64,000 bases of DNA from Aquilaria yunnanensis (taxonomy: Eukaryota > Streptophyta > Magnoliopsida > Malvales > Thymelaeaceae). Positions 22,801-31,939 of this stretch are shown here, one piece after another (the stretch's first letter is position 1; each line of letters begins with the position of its first letter). The stretch covers positions 81,560,001 through 81,624,000 of the forward strand of contig CM077599.1 of the NCBI GenBank assembly GCA_039654915.1. The letters run 5' to 3'. The position numbers and the translations under genes are program-made. The notes below the pieces were generated by a model, which did no database searches, had not been told where the DNA came from, and was given only the letters and a program-made list of their open reading frames with translations.

Positions 22801-23392
22801 CGAGGGCCTAAAGGGCCGAATAGTTGTGGGCTCGAGCTCGGCTCGAAAATAATTCGAGCCCAATTTTCGGCTCGAGCTCAAGCTCGAGCTCGAAAATACC
22901 CGGCTCGAAAATCTTTTACTTGAGCTCGAGCTCGAGCTACCCGAATAAAGCCCGGCCCATTTTCAGCCCTAATGATAACATAGTTACCAAATAATTTGAA
23001 TAAGAATTCCTGAAGCTGTTATCAAATAATATGAAAAAAGCAAGAAGGGAAGTGTAGATTTCTTAAGTTTTGGGTTCAAGTGTAAATCAGACTAAATTCA
23101 ATGAAATCGGCTATAATTTTGACTAACAGTTGATTAACGGCGTTAAAAAAATAGAGAGGAAGTGTAGGTTTTCAAACTTTGGGGGTAAATATAATATTAC
23201 CTAAAATTTAGGGTAACTGAAAAAAAAAATCTAGGTATACCCTATATTATGCTAAAAGATGGTTGTATGAAGAAGTTTAAACAGAGTCTTTTTTTTTAAA
23301 AAAAAAACAAAAAACAAAAATCTAATGAAGTTTGCGTAAGTTCTTTTGTAACTGTGACCATCTCCTTAGTGAATTGAGAATTTTGTGTTAAT

Positions 23393-23563
23393 AGGGAAAG
23401 TTCTGTTGGATTGAAACTTGTATCTTGGTCAAAAGACTTTTAGCTGACCAAACAAAAAAGAGTTGTGCAATAGAATATGAAGATGTCGGAGTGAATGCAG
23501 TCATACATGCAAATAGAAAACACTCAGCAGCCTCCAATACCACTTTACATACATATAATCAGG
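23393..23563 (+). pseudogene. Exon-like fragment of unknown gene
   Basis: A block after TTGTGTTAATAG and before GTCCTAG reads open as KFCWIETC, LVKRLLADQTKKSCAIEYED and NAVIHANRKHSAASNTTL. It is bounded by AG and GT. The same frame, partly with stops, recurs in three tandem copies at 25000-25749 and in shortened form near 48746 in copy 2. I do not recognise the protein. Conservation of the frame among copies suggests exon ancestry, but there is no evidence of expression. Confidence 0.4.
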
Positions 23564-23736
23564 TCCTAGAAAACAAAACAATATTACTCCTTTCCTCTAG
23601 TTATAAATTACCTTCTTACCATATGTCTTGTAAAGTTGCTTTTAGTTAATTAATTGCAGAGAATAAAAGAAAAAACATTTTGCAGTTAAGGGCAAAACAT
23701 TTATTTTGTACCCTACTAGAAGTTAATTAATTACAA

Positions 23737-23845
23737 CTAAACCATCGCTTCCACAGCCGGTCCCCACTCAGCCCCCATCTCTCTCTTTCTCAGCTTCTCT
23801 TCCCATGATTCGTCGCCCTCCTCTTCTTCCCCCTCGGAATCCAAA
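23737..23845 (-). pseudogene. Possible terminal exon fragment with acidic C-terminus, unknown gene
   Basis: On the minus strand, after CTTTATAG, an open stretch encodes DSEGEEEEGDESWEEKLRKR and ends EWGPAVEAMV followed by TAG at 23737. The composition looks like a real protein tail, unlike the surrounding AT-rich DNA. No upstream exon is evident on minus beyond 23845, and copy 2 lacks this region. It may be a gene fragment carried by a TE. Confidence 0.35.
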
Positions 23846-23993
23846 CTATAAAGATTCAAGAGGCATCAACTAAGAAAGCAGAGGGTGAGTGTCACTGGTT
23901 ATATATATGTAGGGTAAAAATGAGGTTCATTTTCTTGGTGGCGAAGGAGGAGAAGTGGTGCAAGACTTAACGTGAAAGCAGAGTGGGGTTAAA

Positions 23994-24013
23994 GGGGGGG
24001 GGGGGGGGGGGGG
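23994..24013. repeat. Poly-G tract (20 G)
   Basis: A run of 20 consecutive G follows TTAAA and precedes TTCATG. Such long G runs are rare in plant DNA and can form quadruplexes or reflect a sequencing or assembly weakness. Confidence 0.95.
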
Positions 24014-24999
24014 TTCATGTAAAATATGGAAATGGTGGTGGGTAAGGGTTTCCCTTGCTTTATGAGAGGAGATCAAAAGGGACCGCTTTGCTTTTTGCAG
24101 TTGATTTCTAAACAAAATGTTCATTTGAATGCTTCTTTTCCAGATAGGCGCTTCGCTTTACTAAAGAGAGTAGTGGCCTGAACAGAATATTGAACTGGGA
24201 AAAGCATGGTGCATTTGCGAAGTGACTAGGTTTTGGAAATCGTATTGACTTACCAGTTAAGTTTTGGCTTTCTACCTAGTCAATTAGAGTTCAAGATCTT
24301 CCTCTGACATGGTTGAGGTGCCTTTACATATATTCATAGATGAGAAGAAGGCAAGAGGGGAGTGTCTCAATTAAACTCTAGCACTTTTACTAATAGCCAC
24401 AAACGTTAATTACTAAGCTAGTACTTTGATTGTGACGCACTTAGATATTAATTGCGGGTTTTAAGGCAATGAACAAGGTTACTGGAGGTTATTCTCCAAG
24501 TCTCGAGAGTTGATGACGCCCGGCTCGATGTGGACACGATTTAGGATCAATTAAGATATTTGGGCCTGATCTTGTACAGTCGTATAAGTTTTGAATTAGA
24601 TTGAACTAGATTGCAATCTATACTTTTTTGCGTGACGAGTAACAAAGATACAAATTTTTCACGTTGATTATATTTATGAAAGAAAAACTATTAAAAAAAA
24701 TAAAAAATCAGTTATGATCAGTTCAAAAAATCTCAAAAAATGTTTATAACAAATTTAGTAAGGAAAACATATGACATAAGATTAATTACAAAAACAAGAA
24801 CGAAAGTGTAGATTTCTAAAGCATTGAGTTTAAGTGTAAACCGGATTAAATTTAATGAAGTCGGCTGTAATTTTGATTAATAGTTGATTAACAATGTTAG
24901 AAAGGTAGATGATAAGTGTAAGTTTTCAAACTTTAAAGGTAAATGTAATATTACCTAAAGTTTATGGGAAACTGGAAAAAAAAAAGGATCTAGGTATAC
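24014..24999. other. Copy-1-only intergenic DNA
   Basis: No gene is evident. The last part (about 24830-24990) repeats the right arm of element E (AGTGTAGATTTCTAAAG, GTTGATTAAC, AATATTACCTAAAG), so a local duplication of 23040-23690 carried part of that arm. The whole stretch is missing from copy 2. Confidence 0.5.
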
Positions 25000-25749
25000 C
25001 TATATTATGCTAAAAGATGGGTGTATGAAGAAGTTTAAACAGAGCCTTCATTTTTTTAAAACAAAAACAAAAATCTAATGAAATTTGCATAATTCTTTTT
25101 TAAACTTTGACCATCTCCTTAGTGAATTGAGAATTTTGTTTTAATGGGGAAAGTACTGTTGGATTGAAACTTGTAGCTCGGTTGAAAAACTTTTAGCTGA
25201 CCGAACGAAGAAGAGTTGTGCAATAGAACATGAAGATGTTGGAGTGAATGCTATATTATGCTGAAAGATGGTTGTATGAAGAAGTTTAAACAGAGTCTTC
25301 TTTTTTTAAAAAAATAAAAATAAAAATATAATAAAGTTTGCGTAAGTTCTTTTGTAACTTTGACCATCTCCTTAATGAATTGAGAATTTTGTTTTAATAT
25401 GGAAAGTACTGTTGGATTGAAACTTGTAGCTTGGTTGAAAAGCTTTTAGCTGACCGAACAAAGAAGAGTTGTGCAATAGAACATTAAGATTTTGGAGTGA
25501 ATGCTATATTATGTTGAAAGATGGTTGTATGAAGAAGTTTAAACAGAGTTTTTTTTTTTTTGAAAAAAAAAATCTAATGAAGTTTGCGTAAGTTCTTTTG
25601 TAACTTTGACCATCTTCTTAGAGAGTTGAGAATTTTGTTTTAATAGGGAAAGTACTATTAAATTGAAATTTGAAGCTTAGTAAAAAAACTTTTAGCTGAC
25701 CAAACAAAGAAGAGTTGTGCAATAGAATATGAAGATGTCGGAGTGAATG
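25000..25749. repeat. Three tandem units of about 250 bp
   Basis: Units at 25000-25250, 25251-25503 and 25504-25749 each run from CTATATTATGYTRAAAGATGG to TTGGAGTGAATG. Each contains an AT-rich homopolymer, GACCATCT, TTTAGCTGACC and GAAGAGTTGTGCAATAGAA. A single older unit sits at about 23242-23499 and one in copy 2 near 48590-48830. After the third unit the sequence continues exactly as after the single unit (CAGTCATACATGCAAATAG), so the array arose by unequal exchange inside a local duplication. Confidence 0.88.
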
Positions 25750-25773
25750 CAGTCATACATGCAAATAGAAAAC

Positions 25774-27036
25774 GGCAGCTTCTGAAATGCACCTAGGTGC
25801 TTGTGCACCTATTAGATGACGTTTGGGTTCAGTTAGTTTTAGATTTAAAAGGAAACTTGAATCAATTAGGATAAATTCATAATTTTTGTGATAATTATCA
25901 CTAAGTTTCCTTTTATAATTATCACTAATTACCATTTAATTCCCGTAATTTTCTCTCTCCCACCAGTAATCTTTTTCTCTCGCTCTCTCTGCTCGCTCGC
26001 TCTCGCTCTCCGTCGCTCTCAATCGCTCTTCTCCTCCGTCGCTCGCTCTCGCTCTTGCTTGCTCTCTCTGCTCGCTCTCACTCTCCGTCACGCTTCTCCC
26101 CCGTCGCTCGCTCTCTCTACTCGCTCTCGCTCTCCGTCGCCGACCGACCTTCTAGGCTCGTTGTATGCTTCCCGATCTTCCACCTTGGCTCACCTCGTGC
26201 CAGATCCACCGGTGCTCCGCCTTGGCTTCGATCCGCCAGTGCTCCATCGCTCTCTACTCCATCGCTCGCTCTCGCTCTCTGTCGCTCTTCGTCGCCGATC
26301 GGTGGCCTACGATGGTACCTGCGGTGGGTTGTGAGCAGGACAAAAGGTGCGATTTCAGATTTCAAACATTTTTTGTTGGATTCGTGTGTTGTTTGTCACG
26401 ATTTGTATTGTTCTGTCTTCTGAGATTGTTTATCATAATCTTGATGTATTATCTGGTGGTGGGTATGTATGATCCCAAGTTCAATCTTGATGTATTATCT
26501 GGTGGTGGGTATGTATCATAATTTTGTGTGAGTACTTCTGACTAATAGGATAACACATGTGGTCATGTATGCTCCCACGTTCAAAATGTGTGATATGTAT
26601 TATTTGGGTTCGATTTGTATAAATATTGTATGCGTGATTTGGGTTTTGGATTTACTGATTTTTTTATTTGTATTGTCTGGTGGTGTTTATGTATTAAACT
26701 GACAACCAATTGTATGAAATTGATATCTGAATGTACACTACTATTGAAATATATTTTGGTTATGCGAAAAACTGAATGAATAAACTTGTTTTTAAATAAT
26801 TACCATATTTATCATATTATATTTATTTATTTCATTATTATTATCTTTTCAAATGAATTCAAATTTAAAATTTTCCCATAGCTAAAAATTTGAATAAGGT
26901 TAATACATTCCATAATTATACTAATTAAATATAACTTATATTAATAAGTAAAAGTTACTATTTATACTTAAAACTAACGAAATTCTAACGGTGTTAATTA
27001 GGTGTTTTTACACCTAGGAGGACAATCTCCAAACCC
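25774..27036. mobile_element. Mutator-like element, 1263 bp, non-autonomous
   Basis: A 9-bp duplication ATAGAAAAC flanks it at 25765-25773 and 27037-27045. The paralogous empty site GCAAATAGAAAACACTCAG is at about 23511. The ends start GG and share CCTAGGTG...CACCTA in inverted orientation. A 9-bp TSD is diagnostic of MULEs. The interior holds a CTCGCTCTC-rich tract (25970-26300), a GC-rich part with TGGTACCTGCGGTGGG, and no transposase. Frames in the CT-rich part are low complexity. Confidence 0.88.
26429..26520. repeat. Direct repeat of about 46 bp inside the MULE
   Basis: CTTGATGTATTATCTGGTGG and GTGGGTATGTAT occur twice in tandem with near-identical sequence, separated by GATCCCAAGTTCAAT. 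Confidence 0.85.
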
Positions 27037-27045
27037 ATAGAAAAC

Positions 27046-28058
27046 ACTCAGCAGCCTCCAGTACCACTTTACATACATATAATCAGGTCCTAGAAAACAA
27101 AACAATATTACTCCTTTCCTCTAGTTATAAAGAACCTTCTTAACGTATGTCTTGTAAAGTTGCTTCTAGCTAATTAATTACAGAAAATAAAAGAAAAAAC
27201 AAGAAAAAGATGTGTTAAAAACAAAACAAAATAAAGGACAACTCTAGTGCAAGATATTATTCACTATTATGAAAATGAAAGTTGCAAAAATGTTTAAAAT
27301 TTAAATTCTTTTTCTATTATAATAATAATAATAATTATTATTATTATTATTATTAACACATTCAAAATTGCTTATTTGTATACATATTAATGATTATTTG
27401 CTCAAGTTTTATACTCATTGAAACTTTACACGTTACTGAGTTCAAAAAGTACTTTATATTCATTTTCTTGAGTTGGCTAAGAAAAAATTCATCAAAAATA
27501 ATATTTTTTTTCTCAAAAGAATATATTACTCAAGTGATTATTAGGTACTGAAAGTACTAGCTTTCAAAAAGCATATGTTCTAGATTAAAAAAAAAATAGA
27601 TAATAAAATTGAAAATAATGCATTTTGGTAAGTAAGATATGAATTGACTTATTGTTTGTTAATCTGTTTCTCCATGAACTTTTTTAGTAATTTTAATTAA
27701 CTTTAATGCTATAGATTTTAAACCATTGACCTTAATGTAGTATTAAAGTGCAATTTGGTGATAGTGTTAATGATAAAAAAGGGCGTTGCAGAAAAGTACA
27801 AGTGTTTATATTTTATTTGAGTCGTTTTTATATGAACCAAATTTATGCTATAAGTCAACCTTCTACTATATATGTATAACTTCTAAGCATCTTGAACTAT
27901 AAAATTTGACAATTGTGCCATTGGACTACAATTTCAACTAGATTCTAGAAGAGAAGCAAATACGCCACCAAACGTGATTTGTGTGATCTCGCAAAACACC
28001 CGACTTCCTACTCCGATCACATTTTGCATCTCTGGTGCAGATTTGCTGTCGTGATTTA
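27046..28058. other. Intergenic DNA at the duplication junction
   Basis: 27046-27190 repeats 23520-23665. A TAA/TTA microsatellite with inverted phase (ATAATAAT then TTATTATT) lies at about 27318-27355. 27270-27818 matches 48835-49362. 27819-28058 is the spacer between the copies and has no match in the window that I can see. No gene. Confidence 0.6.
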
Positions 28059-28585
28059 TGTGATCTCCACTCAAATCTTCATTATCTGATCACAATTTTT
28101 GTGATCTCTTCCCCGATCTTCATCTCTAATCATGATTTCTACAATCTCTACTCTGATCTTCATCTTCGATTGGGATTTCTCTGATAGGCTGCTCCGATCA
28201 TCTTCTCTAATAACTTCTTGCAATCACAGTTTCTTTGATTTTTGCAATTTCACTTTGATTATCTTTTTTGACCTATGTTCTATATTTTTTGCAGTTTTGA
28301 CAATTTTTGCTATGATCATCTTTTCCAGCCACCTTTTTGTATTTTCTGCAATTTTTGCTCCAATGCATCATTTTTTTTCTTTTTCTTTTTTGCTTTCTGA
28401 CATGTGAAGAAAGAAATATATGCATAAGTATAAATGAACATATTCATATAAAGAAAAGAACATATGAATATAAAAAAATGAACATGTGCCTTCAAAAATA
28501 TCTGTACAAAACAAACATCTAAATAGATAAATGTATATATACACATGTATAAATAAAAGAACATCTACACATAAAGAAATGAACA
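28059..28585. repeat. Degenerate GATCT/TTCATCT minisatellite and AT-rich repeat, copy 2
   Basis: Counterpart of 1-530 with the same degenerate blocks and the same low-complexity frames. Copy 2 diverges from copy 1 after AAAGAAATGAACA at about 28585. Confidence 0.7.
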
Positions 28586-29165
28586 TATTAACAACCTGCC
28601 CACGTCACGCCTCCACCCCCTAAAACTCAATTTTTTGGCTATGCCCCTAAACATGTAGTTCAACAAGCACTTGAATCTTCGTATTACTAGTAGTAATCCC
28701 GTGCTCTACTGTAGGCATTTTGAGTTGCATAACAAAGAAACAAAAGCTGGGAAACTACATACATACCTATTGTAGTGCTAAATCTATCATTATTATGTAA
28801 TAATATGTGACTTCCACGTATTTGTGAAAACTTATGAAGACCCAACAATGTCTTTAACACCCAATAATGAAACTATTAGGCTCTTTTTACCCCAAATTTT
28901 CCCTTTCTTCATCTAAGGCCACATCAAATCTCTCATCCAGACACAACTAAATATGTGGAAATTAACAAACTATTGAAATCTATATATATTGACATAAATA
29001 ATGCATTGATGGAGAAAAAAAAATCCAGAACACCACTGGAAAAGAAATCTTTAACCCTAAGGATATAAGTGTCGTTGTCCAATAGGGGCCCAAATGCATG
29101 CAACCACAAAATGGAGGTCTAAGCACGATATTGAAGCAGTGCCCTCCCTCCACATGTCACACCCG
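28586..29165. other. Copy-specific upstream segment of DRP4C gene 2
   Basis: About 580 bp replaces the 285-bp segment found upstream of gene 1. No similarity between them is visible. It includes CCACGTCACGCCTCC, an AT-rich centre and a tract ending ACACCCGCACCAGCGCACA. No gene is evident. Gene 2 would therefore use a partly different promoter. Confidence 0.6.
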
Positions 29166-29306
29166 CACCAGCGCACAACGTACTCAAGAATCCGTCTAAA
29201 AGAGTATATGTTCACCTCCATCAACTCTTCGTCTCAGAACCATCTCCTCCGGCTCCTGGCTAGTTGCTTTGCTTTTTCACAACTCCCTTTTAACTCAGAA
29301 ATACAA

Positions 29307-31355
29307 ATGGATGGCTCTGGTGGAAGCAAGCGTGCTGCATCAAAGAACACCGTCAGCCCCGTATCCAACAATTCACATGGAGAAGAAGCTTTTGCCGTGT
29401 TGCCTGCAGATGAGGAGTTACCAATTGCTGCGCCCATCATTTCTTCATATAACGAACGTATCCGGCCGCTCCTCGATGCCGTCGACAGGCTCAGGCTTCT
29501 CAATGTCATGAAAGAAGGCATACAGCTGCCCACCATTGTGGTGGTAGGCGATCAGTCCTCCGGGAAATCGAGTGTGCTCGAATCTTTGGCTGGGATAAGC
29601 CTTCCCCGGGGGCAGGGGATTTGCACCAGAGTTCCTCTCATCATGAGGCTCCAGAATCAGCTGACTCCAGAAGCACAACTCTTCTTGGAATTCAACGGTA
29701 AGACAGTAGTCACTGATGAACGTACAATAGCAGCAGACATAAATCTTGCCACTGAAGAAATTGCAGGGAGGGGGAAAGGGATATCTAATGTCCCCCTGAC
29801 GCTGGTGGTGAAGAAGAATGGCGTCCCTGATCTTACTATGGTTGATCTTCCTGGGATCACAAGGGTTCCGGTTCACGGTCAGCCAGAGAATATATATGAC
29901 CAGATAAGAGACATGATCATGGACTACATAAAGCCGGAGGAGAGTATCATACTCAATGTTTTGTCTGCAAGTGTTGATTTTTCAACTTGTGAATCGATCA
30001 GGATGTCCCAGCAGGTGGACAAGACCGGAGAAAGGACTCTTGCTGTGGTCACAAAGGCTGATAAGGCTCCTGAAGGACTGCTGGAGAAGGTCACTGCTGA
30101 TGATGTTAACATTGGTCTCGGTTACGTTTGTGTGAGGAATCGAATTGGTGATGAGTCCTATGAGGAGGCTCGGAGGCAAGAAGCTGAACTGTTTGCAACT
30201 CATCCATTGCTCTCAAAGATTGACAAGTTCATTGTTGGAATTCCTGTTCTGGCGCATAGACTTGTGCAGATTCAAGCAAGCGGCATTGCCAGGTGCCTAC
30301 CTGGGATCGTGAGGAACATCGACGAAAAGCTCAACGCCAATGCCTCGGAGCTTGAGAAAATGCCCAGGAATATTACCTCTGTAGCAGAGGCCATTACTGT
30401 TTTCATGAGGATTGTTGGGTCAGCCAAGGAGTCTCTCAGGAAAATCCTTCTGAGGGCGGAGTTTGATGAGTTCCCAGATGACAAGAATATGCATAGCTCG
30501 GCACGCTTGGTCGAAATGCTGAACCAGTACAGTGATCAGCTTCACAAAACCGTTGAAAGTGGGCTCGCAGAGAACTTTCTAATGGAGGAAATCACAGTCT
30601 TGGAAGAGTACCGACGGATTGGCCTCTCGAATTTCCTCCCCAGACCAGCCTTCATGTTTATTCTGCAAAGGAACATCGAAAAGGTATCAAATATTCCTAT
30701 AGAGTTTGTTGTTAGGGTTTGGGACTATCTGGAGGGCGTAATTCTCCGTGTTATCGATAAGCATTGTGAAAACTACAGCCAGCTTCAACTATCTGCAAAT
30801 AGAGCAGGTCACAATCTGATGGCAAAGATGAAGGAGAGGTCCATCAAGTGGGTGGAGGAGATGGTGCAGATGGAAAAGCTCACTGATTATACCTGTGATC
30901 CAGATTACTTGCTGGGCTGGAACAAGCTGTTGGCTTTACAGGAAACTTTCATCTATCATGTATGTGACAACCAAGAGAGGCCTGTTTCTATTGTTCTTGG
31001 GGATCTTGGGACCATTCAAATTGAGCACTTGAGGAAGTACCCTCAACTTGTGACCCAGGCATTTGATTTGAAAGTGAGAATGATAGCTTACTGGAAGATA
31101 GTGCTGAGGAGGCTGGTGGACGCCATGGCACTGAACTTGCAGTATAATCTTTATAATCTCGTGGACAGGGATATGGAGGTGGAGATTGTGGAGGAGCTGA
31201 TGACTCCGCGTGGTGGTGGAATAGAGAGAATGCTGGAAGAGTCACCTTTGATCACTGGAAAGCGTGAGAAGCTGAAGAGGAGCATCAAACTTCTCAAGGA
31301 CTCGAAGGACGTGGTGGCCAAAGTCATGGATAGGATTGCTACCTACAGTGACTGA
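29307..31355 (+). CDS. DRP4C: DRP4C-like dynamin-related GTPase, gene 2
   Basis: This intact single-exon gene encodes 682 residues with the same architecture as gene 1: G1 GDQSSGKS, ICTRVP, DLPG and TKAD, then stalk and GED. The frame is open from 29094, but the ATG at 29307 (MDGSGGSKR) matches the starts of the paralogues. It is one Val shorter than gene 1 near residue 32. It has Asp in MIMDYI, Arg in AGRGK and Phe in KFIVG, as gene 3 does. It carries private changes in the stalk: RPAFMF, NIEKVS, VRVWDYLEGVILRVID. A roughly 590-bp centre is identical by eye to gene 3, a sign of gene conversion. No frameshift or stop. Cytosolic or membrane-remodelling function is inferred from the family only. 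Confidence 0.93.
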   Translation: MDGSGGSKRAASKNTVSPVSNNSHGEEAFAVLPADEELPIAAPIISSYNERIRPLLDAVDRLRLLNVMKEGIQLPTIVVVGDQSSGKSSVLESLAGISLPRGQGICTRVPLIMRLQNQLTPEAQLFLEFNGKTVVTDERTIAADINLATEEIAGRGKGISNVPLTLVVKKNGVPDLTMVDLPGITRVPVHGQPENIYDQIRDMIMDYIKPEESIILNVLSASVDFSTCESIRMSQQVDKTGERTLAVVTKADKAPEGLLEKVTADDVNIGLGYVCVRNRIGDESYEEARRQEAELFATHPLLSKIDKFIVGIPVLAHRLVQIQASGIARCLPGIVRNIDEKLNANASELEKMPRNITSVAEAITVFMRIVGSAKESLRKILLRAEFDEFPDDKNMHSSARLVEMLNQYSDQLHKTVESGLAENFLMEEITVLEEYRRIGLSNFLPRPAFMFILQRNIEKVSNIPIEFVVRVWDYLEGVILRVIDKHCENYSQLQLSANRAGHNLMAKMKERSIKWVEEMVQMEKLTDYTCDPDYLLGWNKLLALQETFIYHVCDNQERPVSIVLGDLGTIQIEHLRKYPQLVTQAFDLKVRMIAYWKIVLRRLVDAMALNLQYNLYNLVDRDMEVEIVEELMTPRGGGIERMLEESPLITGKREKLKRSIKLLKDSKDVVAKVMDRIATYSD

Positions 31356-31939
31356 AAATCTCGATTCTGAGACTTGAACAAGAAGAACAAGAAGAAAAGT
31401 AGAGTATTATGTTTGATTTGTATGTTTGGAACTGCTTATTTCCTGTTCTTTTTTTTTTTTCATGGTCTCTATGCATCTCATTTCTGTTGAAGTTTATGTT
31501 GTTGAAGTCCTTGAGTTCTGTCCTTAACTAATGTAGCTGTATAATGGTTTACTGTGTCACAGATTTCGATCATATCATTGGCTTCCATGTTCTTCTGTTT
31601 TTGTAATGCTTAGTGGTAATGGCAGCCCCAGTCTGTTGTATGATTGGTTAGTATATTTCTCAAGCTTTTAATTTATCTTTTTATTATGCTGGCTTTTTAA
31701 AGGTTTTAAAGGATATTCAGCTTGTACCAATAATCATGGTATATAAAATTATCATTTTTTATATTCTTCCCCACATGATTGTAAAATTTACTAGTAATAA
31801 TTATTCATAGATGTAGCACCAATATATCGATCAAGAATGAAAGATACTGTCATTTTACAAACTTGAAGTTTAAGGTTATTTAGAGATGAAGAAATTTTAC
31901 TGAAAAATTCTAAAAATTAAAGGTATGGAAATTTTCTTT
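31356..31939. other. 3' flank of DRP4C gene 2
   Basis: Close match to 2998-3584, with a shorter T run and scattered substitutions. No additional gene. Confidence 0.6.

Larger units (their letters stand above)
20431..22971. mobile_element. hAT element carrying host gene fragments (Pack-type), copy-1 specific
   Basis: The element is 2541 bp with 18-bp perfect terminal inverted repeats (TAGGGCTGAAAATGGGCC) and an 8-bp duplication ATGATAAC at 20423-20430 and 22972-22979. TIR sequence and TSD length both identify the hAT superfamily. Copy 2 carries the empty site near 48325 (GATTATGATAAAATAG). Subterminal regions have many GAGCTCGGCTCG repeats. There is no transposase. The interior holds four exons of a CER1-type gene on plus, one exon-like piece on minus and a GC-rich tract at about 22400-22790. 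Confidence 0.92.
18905..23230. mobile_element. Long-TIR element E (MULE-like), copy 1, hosting the hAT element
   Basis: Inverted arms of about 235 bp lie at 18905-19140 and 22985-23230. Shared blocks read left on plus and right on minus include CAAAGTTTGAAAACCT, TTTTTTAACGCCGT, AAAATTATAGC and CTTGCTTTTTTCATATTAT. Without the hAT insertion it is about 1.8 kb. The interior (19150-20330) has a T-rich tract and a block near 19790-20290 with no recognisable protein. Copy 2 has it at 46821-48580. No TSD resolved. Confidence 0.75.
1..27818. repeat. Segmental tandem duplication, copy 1 (left end outside window)
   Basis: Read against 28059-49362, this stretch matches in order and orientation: position 1 pairs with 28059, the DRP4C start at 946 pairs with 29307, and similarity ends near 27818/49362. 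The copies differ by scattered substitutions and by large indels. Copy 1 alone has the MITE at 8062, the hAT element at 20431 and about 3.8 kb around 23.5-27.3 kb. A 200-300 bp block upstream of the gene is non-homologous. The left boundary cannot be seen because it lies at or beyond the window start. Confidence 0.93.

Noticed and set aside
22327..22881. 184-codon minus frame in the hAT interior
   Set aside because: Ser/Pro/Leu-rich translation of a GC-rich tract with an equally open plus frame; it overlaps element termini.
25888..26521. Overlapping frames of 118-148 codons rich in Ser, Arg and Leu
   Set aside because: They come from the CTCGCTCTC simple-sequence tract of the MULE; all frames are open there, so none is evidence of a protein.
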